From NCBI GenBank assembly GCA_017463155.1, contig JAFTPT010000001.1:1-64000 (forward strand): a stretch of 64,000 bases of DNA, read 5' to 3'. The notes under the pieces were generated by a model. That model had not been told where the DNA came from and did not search any database. It was given only the letters and a program-made list of their open reading frames with translations. Numbering within the stretch: position 1 is the stretch's first letter; each line of letters begins with the position of its first letter. This stretch comes from Blautia sp. (GTDB lineage: Bacteria; Bacillota; Clostridia; Lachnospirales; Lachnospiraceae). Shown here in pieces: positions 8,047 through 16,338 of this stretch. Position numbers and translations under genes: made by a program.

Positions 8047-9006
8047 GTGGAGTACTTGAATCAGGTGCTAGGGATCCGCGTCGTATACAAGGATGATGCA
8101 ATAGTCTCAATGCCCAACTTTATCTATGCACGCTACAGATTGCAGCGGGTTACTTTAGATGGGCAAGCTGTGATATTCGTTTATCCGAAAGAAGAACTGG
8201 AAGTAATAAGCTCTGTAAAAAAACATCTAGATAGGATCGTAAATACTGCAAAAACTCCGGCTGTGCTGATTCCAGCACATCTGACATATCGCCAGAAGGA
8301 ATATCTCCTTCGGGATCATATTCCCTTTATTGTAGAAGGTAAGCAGATATACCTTCCGTTTATGGCTGTATATCTGCAGGAGCGTGGGGATGGTGAGAAA
8401 CAGGATATTACAACTATGCTTCCCTCGGCACAACTGCTTTTGCTTTTCTATATTTACCATGGATGCGGAGAACTGTTGACAAGCGAAGCATCAAAGAAAC
8501 TTGGGCTTACCGCCACATCGATTTCAAGAGCATCGAGGCAATTGGAGGAGATGGGGCTTATCCAAACTGAAAAGCGAGGTGTCCAGAAGGTCATTTATTC
8601 GGATCAGACACCGGAAAAAGTGTTCTTAATAGCGAGAGAGAACATGTGTAATCCGGTGAAGAGGACGATATATGTCCCCCAAACAAAGATTGAATCGAAC
8701 CTCCTTCTGAGTGGATATTCTGCACTGTCGGAGTATTCGATGATCAACCCACCGATGGTAGAAAGTTTTGCTGCAAACAGTATCACTGCATGGGAAAAAG
8801 AAGCATCTAATAAACTGCAAAGCGCGGATGATCAGTGTGCTGTGGAATTATGGAGATATGATCCTCGAAAACTGTCCGGAGGAAATTGCGTGGATAAGCT
8901 TTCTCTGGCATTGGCATTAAGCGCAGACAAAGACGAACGCATAGAGGAATCTGTTGAAGAGATGTTGACAAGTTTGTGGGAGGAACTTAATGGTAAGAGG
9001 AATTGA
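8047..9006 (+). CDS. wHTH regulator/antitoxin of an AbiE-like pair
   Basis: 319 residues from the GTG at 8047, which follows GGAGG (8033-8037) at proper spacing; TTG 8026 and ATG 8032 are in frame but less well placed. A MarR-like winged helix is visible at about residues 145-195, where the helix-turn-helix runs from SEASKKLGLTATSISRASRQ into the wing KRGVQKVIYS. The N-terminal 120 residues are a mixed alpha/beta domain. The last 17 bases overlap the start of a nucleotidyltransferase-like gene. That arrangement resembles type IV AbiEi/AbiEii antitoxin-toxin pairs, so an antitoxin/autorepressor role is inferred. It is clearly AT-rich relative to flanking core genes. Confidence 0.6.
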   Translation: MEYLNQVLGIRVVYKDDAIVSMPNFIYARYRLQRVTLDGQAVIFVYPKEELEVISSVKKHLDRIVNTAKTPAVLIPAHLTYRQKEYLLRDHIPFIVEGKQIYLPFMAVYLQERGDGEKQDITTMLPSAQLLLLFYIYHGCGELLTSEASKKLGLTATSISRASRQLEEMGLIQTEKRGVQKVIYSDQTPEKVFLIARENMCNPVKRTIYVPQTKIESNLLLSGYSALSEYSMINPPMVESFAANSITAWEKEASNKLQSADDQCAVELWRYDPRKLSGGNCVDKLSLALALSADKDERIEESVEEMLTSLWEELNGKRN

Positions 9007-9442
9007 CAGCTTCAGAGAGTGGTTCAAAGGCTACGAAGACCAATATGCGATCATTGGCGGCACGGCTTGTGATCTTCTGAATGACGATTATTATGAGTTT
9101 TTAAAGCAGGGGAGGATCCGCATTTCAGATGTCACAATTTTGGATGCGCCATACATGATCCCTTTCAAGGCCAAGGCGTGGATTGATCTGTCTGATAGGA
9201 AAATGGCAGGAGAATCAGTAGATAGTAAGAATATTCGTAAACACAGGAATGACGTTTTTCGTTTAACAGAGCTGCTTGATCAAAGCCAGAAGCATCTGGA
9301 AAATGTGCCAGTAACCGTTAGAGATGATATGCGGACATTCATTGAACGGATCACACAAGAAGATGTTGACCTGAAGCAGCTCAGTATTCGAGGAAAAACC
9401 AAGGAATCTATTCTGAATCAATTGATCGGTATTTATATGTAA
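8990..9442 (+). pseudogene. AbiEii-like nucleotidyltransferase with its core deleted
   Basis: 150 residues, overlapping the upstream regulator. It begins with the typical nucleotidyltransferase lead-in AIIGGTACDLL (20-30) but passes directly to NDDYYEFLKQGRI, a segment that in full-length relatives lies after the catalytic domain. The T-D-x-D metal-binding motif expected soon after GGT is absent, as are the following strands, about 80 residues by comparison with remembered homologues. The junction is in frame and the C-terminal part (SKNIRKHRNDVFRL) looks well kept. The product is therefore probably a catalytically dead toxin. A naturally short family is the alternative. Confidence 0.55.
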
Positions 9443-9508
9443 TCATAACGAAGATCATGTCTTTATATGCCGTGTCTAGGAGTATCTGCAGGAGATTTCG
9501 GCGTCGTA
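9442..9508 (+). repeat. Second copy of the Rpn C-terminal coding segment
   Basis: The sequence from ATCATAACGAA at 9442 through GGAGTATCTGCAGGAG repeats bases about 7749-7825 of the Rpn pseudogene with a few substitutions and a roughly 14-base deletion. The two copies bracket the AbiE-like pair (8047-9442) as direct repeats. Confidence 0.8.
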
Positions 9509-9568
9509 GGTAACCAGTTCCAAAGGATGCACTGTGGTCGTTCAGCTGGCGGGTCGCCATCCAGGCTG

Positions 9569-9597
9569 TTGACGGGAACGGAAAATGTGTCTATAAT
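9569..9597 (+). promoter_or_regulatory. Sigma-A promoter of the secreted protein gene
   Basis: TTGACG (9569-9574), 17-bp spacer, TATAAT (9592-9597), followed by AAAAGGAG at 9608-9615. Confidence 0.75.
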
Positions 9598-9623
9598 GCG
9601 TTTCAGTAAAAGGAGCAATGTAT

Positions 9624-10025
9624 ATGAAATCAATGAACGTAAAATCAATTTCCGGCCTGTTGCTTTCGCTTTGTCTTGCGTTTGCCCCGGCCGTGCCGGT
9701 TGCTGCCGAAGCGGCCGTGCAGACAAATGTGGAGCCGGCTGCTGAACCGGCGACGGGCGATCTGCCCCGGGAGCCGTTTGCCTATGAGCACGATCCCCGG
9801 GACCTCCCGAAGGCAATGGAGGATATTATTGAAAACCCGGAGGCTGTCTACGGCTTTTCTCCGGATCCTGAATCAGATCGCCTGGGGGATTATGCCGTGT
9901 ATGACTGGACGGATCCGGTGTTTGTGGCACAGGCGACTAAGGACCGCAGGGAGTATCATGAATCCATGGAGACCATGATGGATATCCTATACACGATGCG
10001 GCAGGTATCCGCCTGCCATTTCTGA
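9624..10025 (+). CDS. Secreted protein, probably C-terminally truncated
   Basis: 133 residues from ATG 9624, which is eight bases after AAAAGGAG; ATG 9618 is too close to it. An N-terminal signal peptide is clear: a basic start, a hydrophobic stretch (SGLLLSLCLAFAPAVPVAAE) and an Ala-rich cleavage region near residue 30. The mature part contains PEAVYGFSPDPESDRLGDYA and WTDPVFVAQA. I remember this pattern from larger Lachnospiraceae exported proteins of unknown function that continue well beyond this point. Here the frame ends abruptly with SACHF, so a 3' deletion or frameshift is likely. Confidence 0.5.
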   Translation: MKSMNVKSISGLLLSLCLAFAPAVPVAAEAAVQTNVEPAAEPATGDLPREPFAYEHDPRDLPKAMEDIIENPEAVYGFSPDPESDRLGDYAVYDWTDPVFVAQATKDRREYHESMETMMDILYTMRQVSACHF

Positions 10026-10068
10026 TACGGCTTTCTGCCTGTTTTCTTTTCACCTGGGGAAGTTAAGA

Positions 10069-10097
10069 TTGCTTTTTTCGGGGAAATGGCTTACAAT
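10069..10097 (+). promoter_or_regulatory. Sigma-A promoter of the DUF4143 ATPase gene
   Basis: TTGCTT (10069-10074), 17-bp spacer, TACAAT (10092-10097). Because transcription would begin near 10104, the in-frame codon at 10086 cannot be the start. This supports the ATG at 10152. Confidence 0.65.
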
Positions 10098-10151
10098 ATA
10101 CTTGTCAAAAAAATGCGTATTTACGCAGAAACTTTTCGAGAGGACACTGTG

Positions 10152-11453
10152 ATGGAGCTGGAACGAAGAGAATACCTGCAAAAGCTCATCGAAAAAAAGG
10201 ACAACGGAAGAGTGAAAATAGTGACGGGGATACGTCGTTGCGGGAAATCATATCTACTGTTCGAACTATACACAAAATATCTATATACGCAGGGAATTGA
10301 AGAGGATCAGATCATCGGGATTGCATTAGATGAATTGCCCAATGCACAGTATAGGGATCCCTTTAAACTGGATAAATACATTCGCTCTCAGATTACAGAA
10401 AAATCAAAGCGATACTACGTTTTAATCGATGAGGTCCAGTTCGTATCGGAGATACAGAATCCATACGTGAATGATTCTTCTGCAAAGATCAATTTCATTG
10501 ATGTAGTTCTTGGACTGATGAAGATAAAAAATGCGGATGTCTATGTTACCGGCAGCAATTCAAAGATGCTATCGTCTGACATTCTGACGCAGTTCCGGGA
10601 TCGAGGAGACGAGATACGAGTTTATCCGCTTTCTTTTGCAGAATTCTATGAAGTATATGAAGGCGATAAACATGATGCATGGACTGATTATTATACCTAT
10701 GGAGGAATGCCGGTAACACTGACTCTTCATTCGCATGAACAAAAAAGTCAGTATTTAAGAGAACTTTTTACAAGGACCTACTTAAAAGATGTAGTTGAGA
10801 GGCATTCTATTCAGAATGATACCGGGATATTGGAAGACTTGTTGAATATCGTGGCATCTGCTATAGGGTCTTTTACAAATGCAACGAAGCTATCCAATAC
10901 TTTTGCAAGTGAGAAGCAAGTCAGGATTTCATCTGCGACGATTGACAAATATCTGGGGTATTTCTCTGAGGCATTCCTTCTTTCTAAAGCGGAAAGATAT
11001 GATGTGAAGGGAAAGAAATACATGAAGACTCCTGCAAAGTACTATTTTACTGATGTAGGTTTGCGAAACGCAAGACTTGGATTCCGTCAGCAGGAAGAGA
11101 CTCATATTATGGAAAATGTGCTCTACTGTGACCTCATGAGGAGGGGATTCGATGTCGATGTTGGAGTAGTAGAATATAATTTCAAAAAGGAAGACGGAAA
11201 GAGTGCCAGAGTTCAACTGGAAGTTGATTTTGTAGTCAATCGTGGAAACCAGCGTTATTACATTCAATCAGCATTATCAATTGCTGACCCGGAAAAACGG
11301 AAGCAGGAGATAAATTCATTAACGAAAATACCGGATTCGTTCAGAAAAATTGTCGTAGTTGGAGATAGAATCAATCCGTGGAAGGATGAAAACGGCATAC
11401 TCTATATTGGAATAGAACGTTTTTTACTTGATGAAAATGCAATTGATTTGTAA
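10152..11453 (+). CDS. AAA_14/DUF4143 ATP-binding protein
   Basis: 433 residues from ATG 10152, preceded by GAGAGGA. Walker A GIRRCGKS is at 26-33, and Walker B YYVLIDEVQ at about 90-98. VTGSNSKML is the sensor-1 region, and GGMP with a TYLKDVVERH segment marks the start of the DUF4143 C-terminal domain. That domain ends in a restriction-endonuclease-like part with LEVDFVV. Such proteins are abundant and variable in anaerobes, have no firmly assigned role, and often sit in accessory DNA. It is AT-rich like the RloAB genes and is the last gene of the accessory region before core metabolism. Confidence 0.8.
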   Translation: MELERREYLQKLIEKKDNGRVKIVTGIRRCGKSYLLFELYTKYLYTQGIEEDQIIGIALDELPNAQYRDPFKLDKYIRSQITEKSKRYYVLIDEVQFVSEIQNPYVNDSSAKINFIDVVLGLMKIKNADVYVTGSNSKMLSSDILTQFRDRGDEIRVYPLSFAEFYEVYEGDKHDAWTDYYTYGGMPVTLTLHSHEQKSQYLRELFTRTYLKDVVERHSIQNDTGILEDLLNIVASAIGSFTNATKLSNTFASEKQVRISSATIDKYLGYFSEAFLLSKAERYDVKGKKYMKTPAKYYFTDVGLRNARLGFRQQEETHIMENVLYCDLMRRGFDVDVGVVEYNFKKEDGKSARVQLEVDFVVNRGNQRYYIQSALSIADPEKRKQEINSLTKIPDSFRKIVVVGDRINPWKDENGILYIGIERFLLDENAIDL

Positions 11454-11522
11454 ATGTGAACATCGTAAACAATCAACGGTGAAGATGCTGCGATTCAGCG
11501 CTTTCATGACAGCAGTACGATA

Positions 11523-11566
11523 AAAAGAACCGGAACCACGGCAGATTGCCGGATTCCGGTTCTTTT
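11523..11566. terminator. Bidirectional terminator
   Basis: AAAAGAACCGGAA (11523-11535) is the exact complement of TTCCGGTTCTTTT (11554-11566). It lies between the convergent DUF4143 ATPase and alcohol dehydrogenase genes, with A and T tracts on both sides, so it can serve both. Confidence 0.9.
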
Positions 11567-11579
11567 GCAGTGTAAGTGA

Positions 11580-12797
11580 TCAGAAATCGACCTCGGTGTC
11601 ATAGTAGCAGCACTTCAGGAGCTTTTCCATCTCCTCCTGGCTGGGCTGCCTGGGGTTGGAGCCGGTGCAGGCGTCGAGGATCGCGTTGGCCGCGATCTCC
11701 GGCAGTCTCTCGAGGAATACGTTCTCGGGGACAAAGCCCTGCTCGGTCGGATAGCTGTCGGCCCCGTAGTTCTTGATGCAGTGCGGGATGTTCAGCTTGT
11801 CGTTCAGGCCGCGCACGAAGGCGATGAGGGCGGCCACCTTTTCGTCCTCGGTAGTGCCGTCCAGATGCATGTAATCTGCGATGACGGCGTAGCGCTTTTT
11901 GGCCTCCTCGTTTTTGGCGTTGTAGGCGATGACCTTCGGCAGGTACATGGCGTTGGCGGCACCGTGGATGATATGTGCGCCGTAGTCCGCAAAGATTGCG
12001 CCGGTCTTGTGGGCCATGGAGTGAACGATGCCAAGCAGTCCGGACGAGAAGGCGATGCCGGCCAGACACTGTGCGCTGTGCATGTTGTCACGGGCCGTCA
12101 TATCTTCGTTGTAGGAATCGACCAGATCGCGCTGGATCATCTCGATCGCGCGGATCGCGGGAGCATCCGTAAAGTCGCTGTGGACGGTGGATACATAGGC
12201 CTCGATCGCGTGGGTCAGGGCGTCCATGCCGGTGTGGGCGACGAGCTTTTTGGGCATGGTCTCGGCAAGCTCGGGATCCACGATGGCGACATCCGGGGTG
12301 ATCTCAAAATCGGCGATGGGATACTTGATGCCTTTTTCGTAGTCGGTGATGATGGAGAAGGCGGTCACCTCGGTAGCCGTGCCGGAGGTAGAGGAAACAG
12401 CACAGAAGTGCGCTTTGGTCCGGAGCTTCGGAAGGCCGAACACCTTGCACATGTCCTCGAACGTGGTTTCCGGGTATTCATATTTGATCCACATGGCCTT
12501 GGCGGCGTCGATGGGGGAGCCGCCTCCGATGGCGACGATCCAGTCTGGTTCGAATTCCTGCATGAAAGCCGCGCCTCTCATTACAGTATCCACGGAGGGG
12601 TCGGATTCGATCCCTTCAAAGATCTTTACTTCCATACCGGCTTCTTCCAGGTATCCCTTGGCTCTGTCAAGGAAGCCGAAACGCTTCATGGAGCCGCCGC
12701 CGACACAGATGACGGCCTTCTTACCCTCCAGTCCTTTCAGGGCTTCCAGGGCACCCTTGCCATGGTACAGATCTCTGGGATTCGTAAAACGCTGCAT
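11580..12797 (-). CDS. Iron-containing alcohol dehydrogenase
   Basis: 405 residues. The NAD(P)-binding GGGSPIDAAK is at 91-100. Metal ligands are visible as Asp192 and His196 in MDALTHAIE, His259 in GIVHSMAH and His278 in HIIHGAANA, the family Asp-His-His-His set. The closest subgroup by appearance is NADPH-dependent butanol/alcohol dehydrogenase, interconverting aldehydes and alcohols in fermentation. It is monocistronic, with a GGAGG site before the ATG, its own sigma-A promoter, and a shared terminator downstream. Substrate cannot be told from sequence. Confidence 0.9.
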   Translation of the reverse strand: MQRFTNPRDLYHGKGALEALKGLEGKKAVICVGGGSMKRFGFLDRAKGYLEEAGMEVKIFEGIESDPSVDTVMRGAAFMQEFEPDWIVAIGGGSPIDAAKAMWIKYEYPETTFEDMCKVFGLPKLRTKAHFCAVSSTSGTATEVTAFSIITDYEKGIKYPIADFEITPDVAIVDPELAETMPKKLVAHTGMDALTHAIEAYVSTVHSDFTDAPAIRAIEMIQRDLVDSYNEDMTARDNMHSAQCLAGIAFSSGLLGIVHSMAHKTGAIFADYGAHIIHGAANAMYLPKVIAYNAKNEEAKKRYAVIADYMHLDGTTEDEKVAALIAFVRGLNDKLNIPHCIKNYGADSYPTEQGFVPENVFLERLPEIAANAILDACTGSNPRQPSQEEMEKLLKCCYYDTEVDF

Positions 12798-12842
12798 AAA
12801 TCATTTCCTCCTTCAAAAGAATAGTGATCCGTGAGTGATTTA

Positions 12843-12871
12843 AGCATAGCACATTGTGAAATTAATGTCAA
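12843..12871 (-). promoter_or_regulatory. Promoter of the alcohol dehydrogenase gene
   Basis: On the minus strand TTGACA (12871-12866), 17-bp spacer, TATGCT (12848-12843). It is divergent from the promoter of the LURP-one gene, with three TTTTGAC repeats (about 12892, 12911 and 12926) between them that could bind a regulator. Confidence 0.8.
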
Positions 12872-12927
12872 ACACAAGACGCTGTTTTGACTACTGCTTA
12901 TTTGGCGCCATTTTGACGCCTGTTGTT

Positions 12928-12956
12928 TTGACTTTACCGGCTTTACGATATATACT
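12928..12956 (+). promoter_or_regulatory. Promoter of the LURP-one/Nudix operon
   Basis: TTGACT (12928-12933), 17-bp spacer, TATACT (12951-12956). Confidence 0.8.
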
Positions 12957-13011
12957 GTAAAGTAAACAAGTCTGTATTATGGTAACTGTTTTCGTGAGAG
13001 GAGAAAGAAAC

Positions 13012-13602
13012 ATGGGTGTATTTTCAAAGGTTCACAGATACAGAGAGGCCGGAAATAAGGCAAATGTCCATAATGTGGAAAACTTCGGGGAGCCGGCACG
13101 TTCGCTTTTCACTACCACAAAGGTCTTTACGCTCCACCATCATATCGATATCACGAACGAGCGTGAGGAAGTCGTATACCAGGCTGATTCAAAAGTCGTT
13201 TCGATTCACGACAAGACTGATGTAACGGATGCGGCAGGGCGCCAGGTGGCCCATATCGAGAGGAAGGTCTTCTCGCTCCATGAGCGTCACAGGATCACAA
13301 TGGCAGACGGGACGAACTTTGAATTGTCCAATGAGCTCTTGCATCTGATCAAGGACATCAGCAACATTGAGGGACTGGGATGGCAGCTGCGGGGGAACGT
13401 CCTGGGTTTGAATTTTGAGCTGTATGATAAGGACGGGAGCATTATCGCCGTGATCGGACAGAAGATGATCTCTCTGCATGATAAATACTGCATTGATATC
13501 TATAAACCGCAGCATGAGCAGAAGGTGATCGCCATCCTGATCACGCTGCAGCATATGATGAGAGACAGAGTAAACAGTGCGAGCGCATCTTCCGGTAACT
13601 GA
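13012..13602 (+). CDS. LURP-one-related (LOR, YxjI-like) protein
   Basis: 196 residues from ATG 13012 behind GAGAGGAG. The repeating beta-strand pattern (KVFTLHHHIDITNE, KVVSIHDKTDV, KVFSLHERHRI, KMISLHDKYCI) is that of the LOR/Tubby C-terminal-like barrel family. No catalytic motif is known for this family; some members are proposed phospholipid scramblase-like or membrane-associated proteins. It is followed after 24 bases by a Nudix gene, with which it is probably co-transcribed. Confidence 0.8.
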   Translation: MGVFSKVHRYREAGNKANVHNVENFGEPARSLFTTTKVFTLHHHIDITNEREEVVYQADSKVVSIHDKTDVTDAAGRQVAHIERKVFSLHERHRITMADGTNFELSNELLHLIKDISNIEGLGWQLRGNVLGLNFELYDKDGSIIAVIGQKMISLHDKYCIDIYKPQHEQKVIAILITLQHMMRDRVNSASASSGN

Positions 13603-13626
13603 TCGGCAGAAAGGGAGGAGAAGCAC

Positions 13627-14307
13627 ATGCAATATCTGGAAGACATCACCCCGTTTCTCGGGACAGGACAAAAAAACGAAGCAGGACAGACGCTGGAGGA
13701 ATTTCTTGAGCGGTATGACCCGAAAAAATACGACTGCCCCTCCAACACGGTCGATATCGCCGTGTTCCGCCGCGTCAGTGCTGCCGGAGGAAGCGGCCTT
13801 CAGCTTTTGATGATCCGCAGGCGGAATCACCCGAACATCGGATACTGGGCGCTGCCGGGCGGCTTTGTGGAAATCCGGGAGAACCTGGAGGACGCGGCTG
13901 CGCGGGAACTGATGGAGGAGACAGGCGTTACGGGGATCAGTCTCAAGCAGCACGGAGCCTGGGGAGACTATGACCGGGATCCCAGGTGGCGGGTGATCAC
14001 AGCACTGTATTTTACGATCCTTACGGAAGACGTTCCCGTCAGGGCCGGAGATGACGCGGCGGATGCCCGGTGGTTTGACGTGACCTATGAGGAGGTGCCG
14101 GAGGGTGAAAATAGTTCACGGTTAAGCCTTCGTCTTCAGGATGTTGGTTCGGATCTTCTTCTGGAAGCAGAGGCACGGTGCGTGGAGGAGGGCGATGGTC
14201 CTCTTAGGACCTACACTCTGACGCAGACCACGTCGAACCTGATCGCGGGAGACCACGGTATGATGATCCTTGATCTGCTGCGGTATATCCGTTCTTTTTC
14301 GTCATGA
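13627..14307 (+). CDS. Nudix hydrolase
   Basis: 226 residues. The Nudix box GX5EX7REUXEEXGU is complete at about 79-101, starting at GGFVEIRE and ending RELMEETGV, so the Mg-binding glutamates are present. An N-terminal extension of about 40 residues precedes the fold. The substrate is a nucleoside diphosphate derivative, unspecified; the ADP-ribose pyrophosphatase/NUDIX transcription-factor group is possible. A strong GGGAGGAG site sets the start. A second Nudix gene (NudC) follows 29 bases later, suggesting a nucleotide-cofactor housekeeping operon. Confidence 0.88.
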   Translation: MQYLEDITPFLGTGQKNEAGQTLEEFLERYDPKKYDCPSNTVDIAVFRRVSAAGGSGLQLLMIRRRNHPNIGYWALPGGFVEIRENLEDAAARELMEETGVTGISLKQHGAWGDYDRDPRWRVITALYFTILTEDVPVRAGDDAADARWFDVTYEEVPEGENSSRLSLRLQDVGSDLLLEAEARCVEEGDGPLRTYTLTQTTSNLIAGDHGMMILDLLRYIRSFSS

Positions 14308-14336
14308 CGAGTATCTGACAGGAGGATAGAAAGAGT

Positions 14337-15188
14337 ATGATTCAGGATATTTACCCGGCGCGGTTTGACAATGTATTCAAGGACCGCAGACCGGACACGG
14401 ACAGTTTTGTATGTTATTTTAAGGAAGAAGAGCTGCTGGCCCGCTGTGCGGAGGACCGGCATGAGCTTTCCTTTCCGCGTTATGCGGAATTTCCGGAAGG
14501 GACCGACGCGATCTACATGTTTTCGATCGATGCCCATGCCTTCTTTCTGGTTCTGGAGGCCGGGGCGCTTCCGGAGGGCTATGACTTTTATTCGCTGCAT
14601 GCGATCCGGGACCTGATCAGAAGCTCGCATGTGAGCGGCTTTACGGCGTACAGCGCCTTCCACCTTTGGAAGTGGTACAGCACGAGCCGCTTCTGCGGAG
14701 CCTGCGGCTCTGTGATGGAGCGGGACACGGTCGAGCGGGCCATGGTCTGCCCGGTCTGCCATAACCGCGTGTATCCAAGGATCAACCCGGCGGTGATCGT
14801 CGGCGTGATCAACGGGGACCGGATCCTGATCACCCGGTACAACCGGGGCTATGCCCACAACGCCCTCGTGGCCGGGTTCGTGGAGTTCGGGGAGACCCTC
14901 GAGGATACGGTGCGGCGCGAGGTGATGGAGGAGGCGGGGATCCACGTCAGAAATATCCGCTACTACAAGTCCCAGCCCTGGGGCGTGGCGCTGGATCTCC
15001 TGGCCGGCTTTTACTGCGAGGTGGACGGGGACGACACGATCACGATGGACCCGGGCGAGCTGAAGTACGCCGAGTGGGTCAGGCGGGAGGATATCGTGCT
15101 CCAGCCGTCGGATTACAGCCTGACCAACGAGATGATGAAGCGCTTCAAGGAAGGGAAAGAAAAGGATCCCGTCGAAGAAAATCACTAA
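14337..15188 (+). CDS. nudC: NudC-type NAD+ diphosphatase/decapping enzyme
   Basis: 283 residues. A zinc ribbon is formed by Cys120, Cys123, Cys138 and Cys141. It is followed by the Nudix box at about 180-202 (GFVEFGETLED..RREVMEEAG) and then SQPW at 212-215, the NudC signature. The next residues GVALDLLAGF replace the usual PFPxSLMxGF, a mild variation. NudC cleaves NADH/NAD+ to NMN and AMP and removes NAD caps from RNA. It is last in the LURP-one/Nudix operon; no clear terminator follows before the next promoter. Confidence 0.9.
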   Translation: MIQDIYPARFDNVFKDRRPDTDSFVCYFKEEELLARCAEDRHELSFPRYAEFPEGTDAIYMFSIDAHAFFLVLEAGALPEGYDFYSLHAIRDLIRSSHVSGFTAYSAFHLWKWYSTSRFCGACGSVMERDTVERAMVCPVCHNRVYPRINPAVIVGVINGDRILITRYNRGYAHNALVAGFVEFGETLEDTVRREVMEEAGIHVRNIRYYKSQPWGVALDLLAGFYCEVDGDDTITMDPGELKYAEWVRREDIVLQPSDYSLTNEMMKRFKEGKEKDPVEENH

Positions 15189-15203
15189 TTAAAACTTATC
15201 TGT

Positions 15204-15232
15204 TTGACATATTCCCTTCTTTTGTTTATAAT
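15204..15232 (+). promoter_or_regulatory. Consensus sigma-A promoter of the ribozyme-nagB-glmM unit
   Basis: TTGACA (15204-15209), 17-bp spacer, TATAAT (15227-15232): both hexamers match consensus exactly. The predicted transcript has a leader of about 278 nucleotides before nagB. Confidence 0.92.
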
Positions 15233-15261
15233 GTAGCGTAATTATGTAAAGCGTCTTCCGT

Positions 15262-15416
15262 ACCGGAGGTCATCGGGAGGCGCTAGCGCCGGGACCGTAA
15301 TTGGTTGACGAGGGTGGCAGTTATCGAAAGATTCGGCGGATGCTGTCACGGCCTGCAGCGGGTCGTAAATGAGAAAGCAAAAAGCAAAATCAAGATTGTA
15401 ACAGAGGTTCTCATAT
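15262..15416 (+). ncRNA. glmS self-cleaving ribozyme/riboswitch
   Basis: The conserved core is readable. The cleavage site A|GCGCC lies between 15285 and 15286. GGTTGACGAGGGTGGCAGTT begins at 15303, ATCGA follows, and then TTCGGCGGATG, with GACC (15293-15296) able to pair with GGTC (15361-15364). A terminal hairpin ATGAGAA..TTCTCAT closes the 3' domain. The family uses glucosamine-6-phosphate as a catalytic cofactor to cut its own mRNA, leading to decay. It is normally found before glmS. Here the next gene is nagB, then glmM, and no glmS is present in the window. Confidence 0.92.
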
Positions 15417-15516
15417 CACTGCACAGATAACAGAGGGAAGCGGGCTCGGATCGGGAAACGGTCCGCAGTCGTCTTTTCGTGTGTAAATTTTGTGTGATGA
15501 TAGGAGATAAAACGAT

Positions 15517-16308
15517 ATGAGAGTAGTTATTCAGGACAATTATGACAAGATGTGTAAGTGGGCAGCCGATTATATCGCTGCAAAGATCAACGCGCACAAG
15601 GAGGACAGACCGTTTGTGCTCGGCCTTCCGACCGGCTCTTCCCCGATCGGCGTGTACAAGGAGCTGATCCGTCAGAACAAGGCCGGCGAGGTCTCCTTCG
15701 CGAACGTGGTGACCTTCAACATGGATGAGTATCTGGGCCTTCCCAGAGAGCATGACCAGAGCTACTGGTATTTCATGCATGACAACTTCTTTGATCATCT
15801 GGTCGATATGAAGCCTGAGAATATCAACATCCTGAACGGTATGACGGATGATCCCGAGGGAGAATGTGCCCGCTATGAGGAGAAGATCGCTTCCTACGGC
15901 GGCATCGACCTGTTCATGGGCGGCATCGGCGTGGACGGCCATCTGGCCTTCAACGAGCCCTACACGAGCCTTACCTCCCGCACGGGCGTCCGTGACCTGA
16001 CCACAGACACAAGGATCGTGAATTCCCGGTTCTTCGGCAACGATCCGGAAAAGGTGCCGGCCAAAGCGCTTTCCGTCGGCATCGGCACCGTGACCGATTC
16101 CAAAGAGGTGCTGGTCCTGATCAGCGGCCACAACAAGGCGCGTGCGCTGGCGGCGACCGTCGAGGGCGCTGTCTCCCAGAAATGGACCTGCTCCGCCCTG
16201 CAGATGCACAACGGCGCGATCATCGCCTGCGATGAGGAGGCCTGCGGAGAGCTGATGGTCGACACCTACAAGTATTTCCTGGATATCGAAAAAAAGGAAA
16301 GACTTTGA
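15517..16308 (+). CDS. nagB: Glucosamine-6-phosphate deaminase (possibly aminating)
   Basis: 263 residues, the usual NagB length. The phosphate loop GLPTGSSPIGVYKEL is at 36-50, NMDEYLGL at 68-75 carries the Asp/Glu pair of the active site, and GVDGHLAFNEP at 138-148 has the catalytic Asp140 and His142. NagB interconverts glucosamine-6-phosphate with fructose-6-phosphate plus ammonia. AGGAG at 15502-15506 sets the start. Usually it is catabolic, but here it sits behind a glmS ribozyme and just ahead of glmM. This suggests it may run in the biosynthetic direction, with its product triggering ribozyme cleavage. Confidence 0.95.
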   Translation: MRVVIQDNYDKMCKWAADYIAAKINAHKEDRPFVLGLPTGSSPIGVYKELIRQNKAGEVSFANVVTFNMDEYLGLPREHDQSYWYFMHDNFFDHLVDMKPENINILNGMTDDPEGECARYEEKIASYGGIDLFMGGIGVDGHLAFNEPYTSLTSRTGVRDLTTDTRIVNSRFFGNDPEKVPAKALSVGIGTVTDSKEVLVLISGHNKARALAATVEGAVSQKWTCSALQMHNGAIIACDEEACGELMVDTYKYFLDIEKKERL

Positions 16309-16338
16309 TCCGGGAACAGAGTAAGGAGATGTATTTGA

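Noticed and set aside
11781..12824. Long plus-strand open frame opposite the alcohol dehydrogenase
   Set aside because: Shadow of the GC-rich Fe-ADH gene, which has all metal ligands on the minus strand; the shadow has no recognisable domain.
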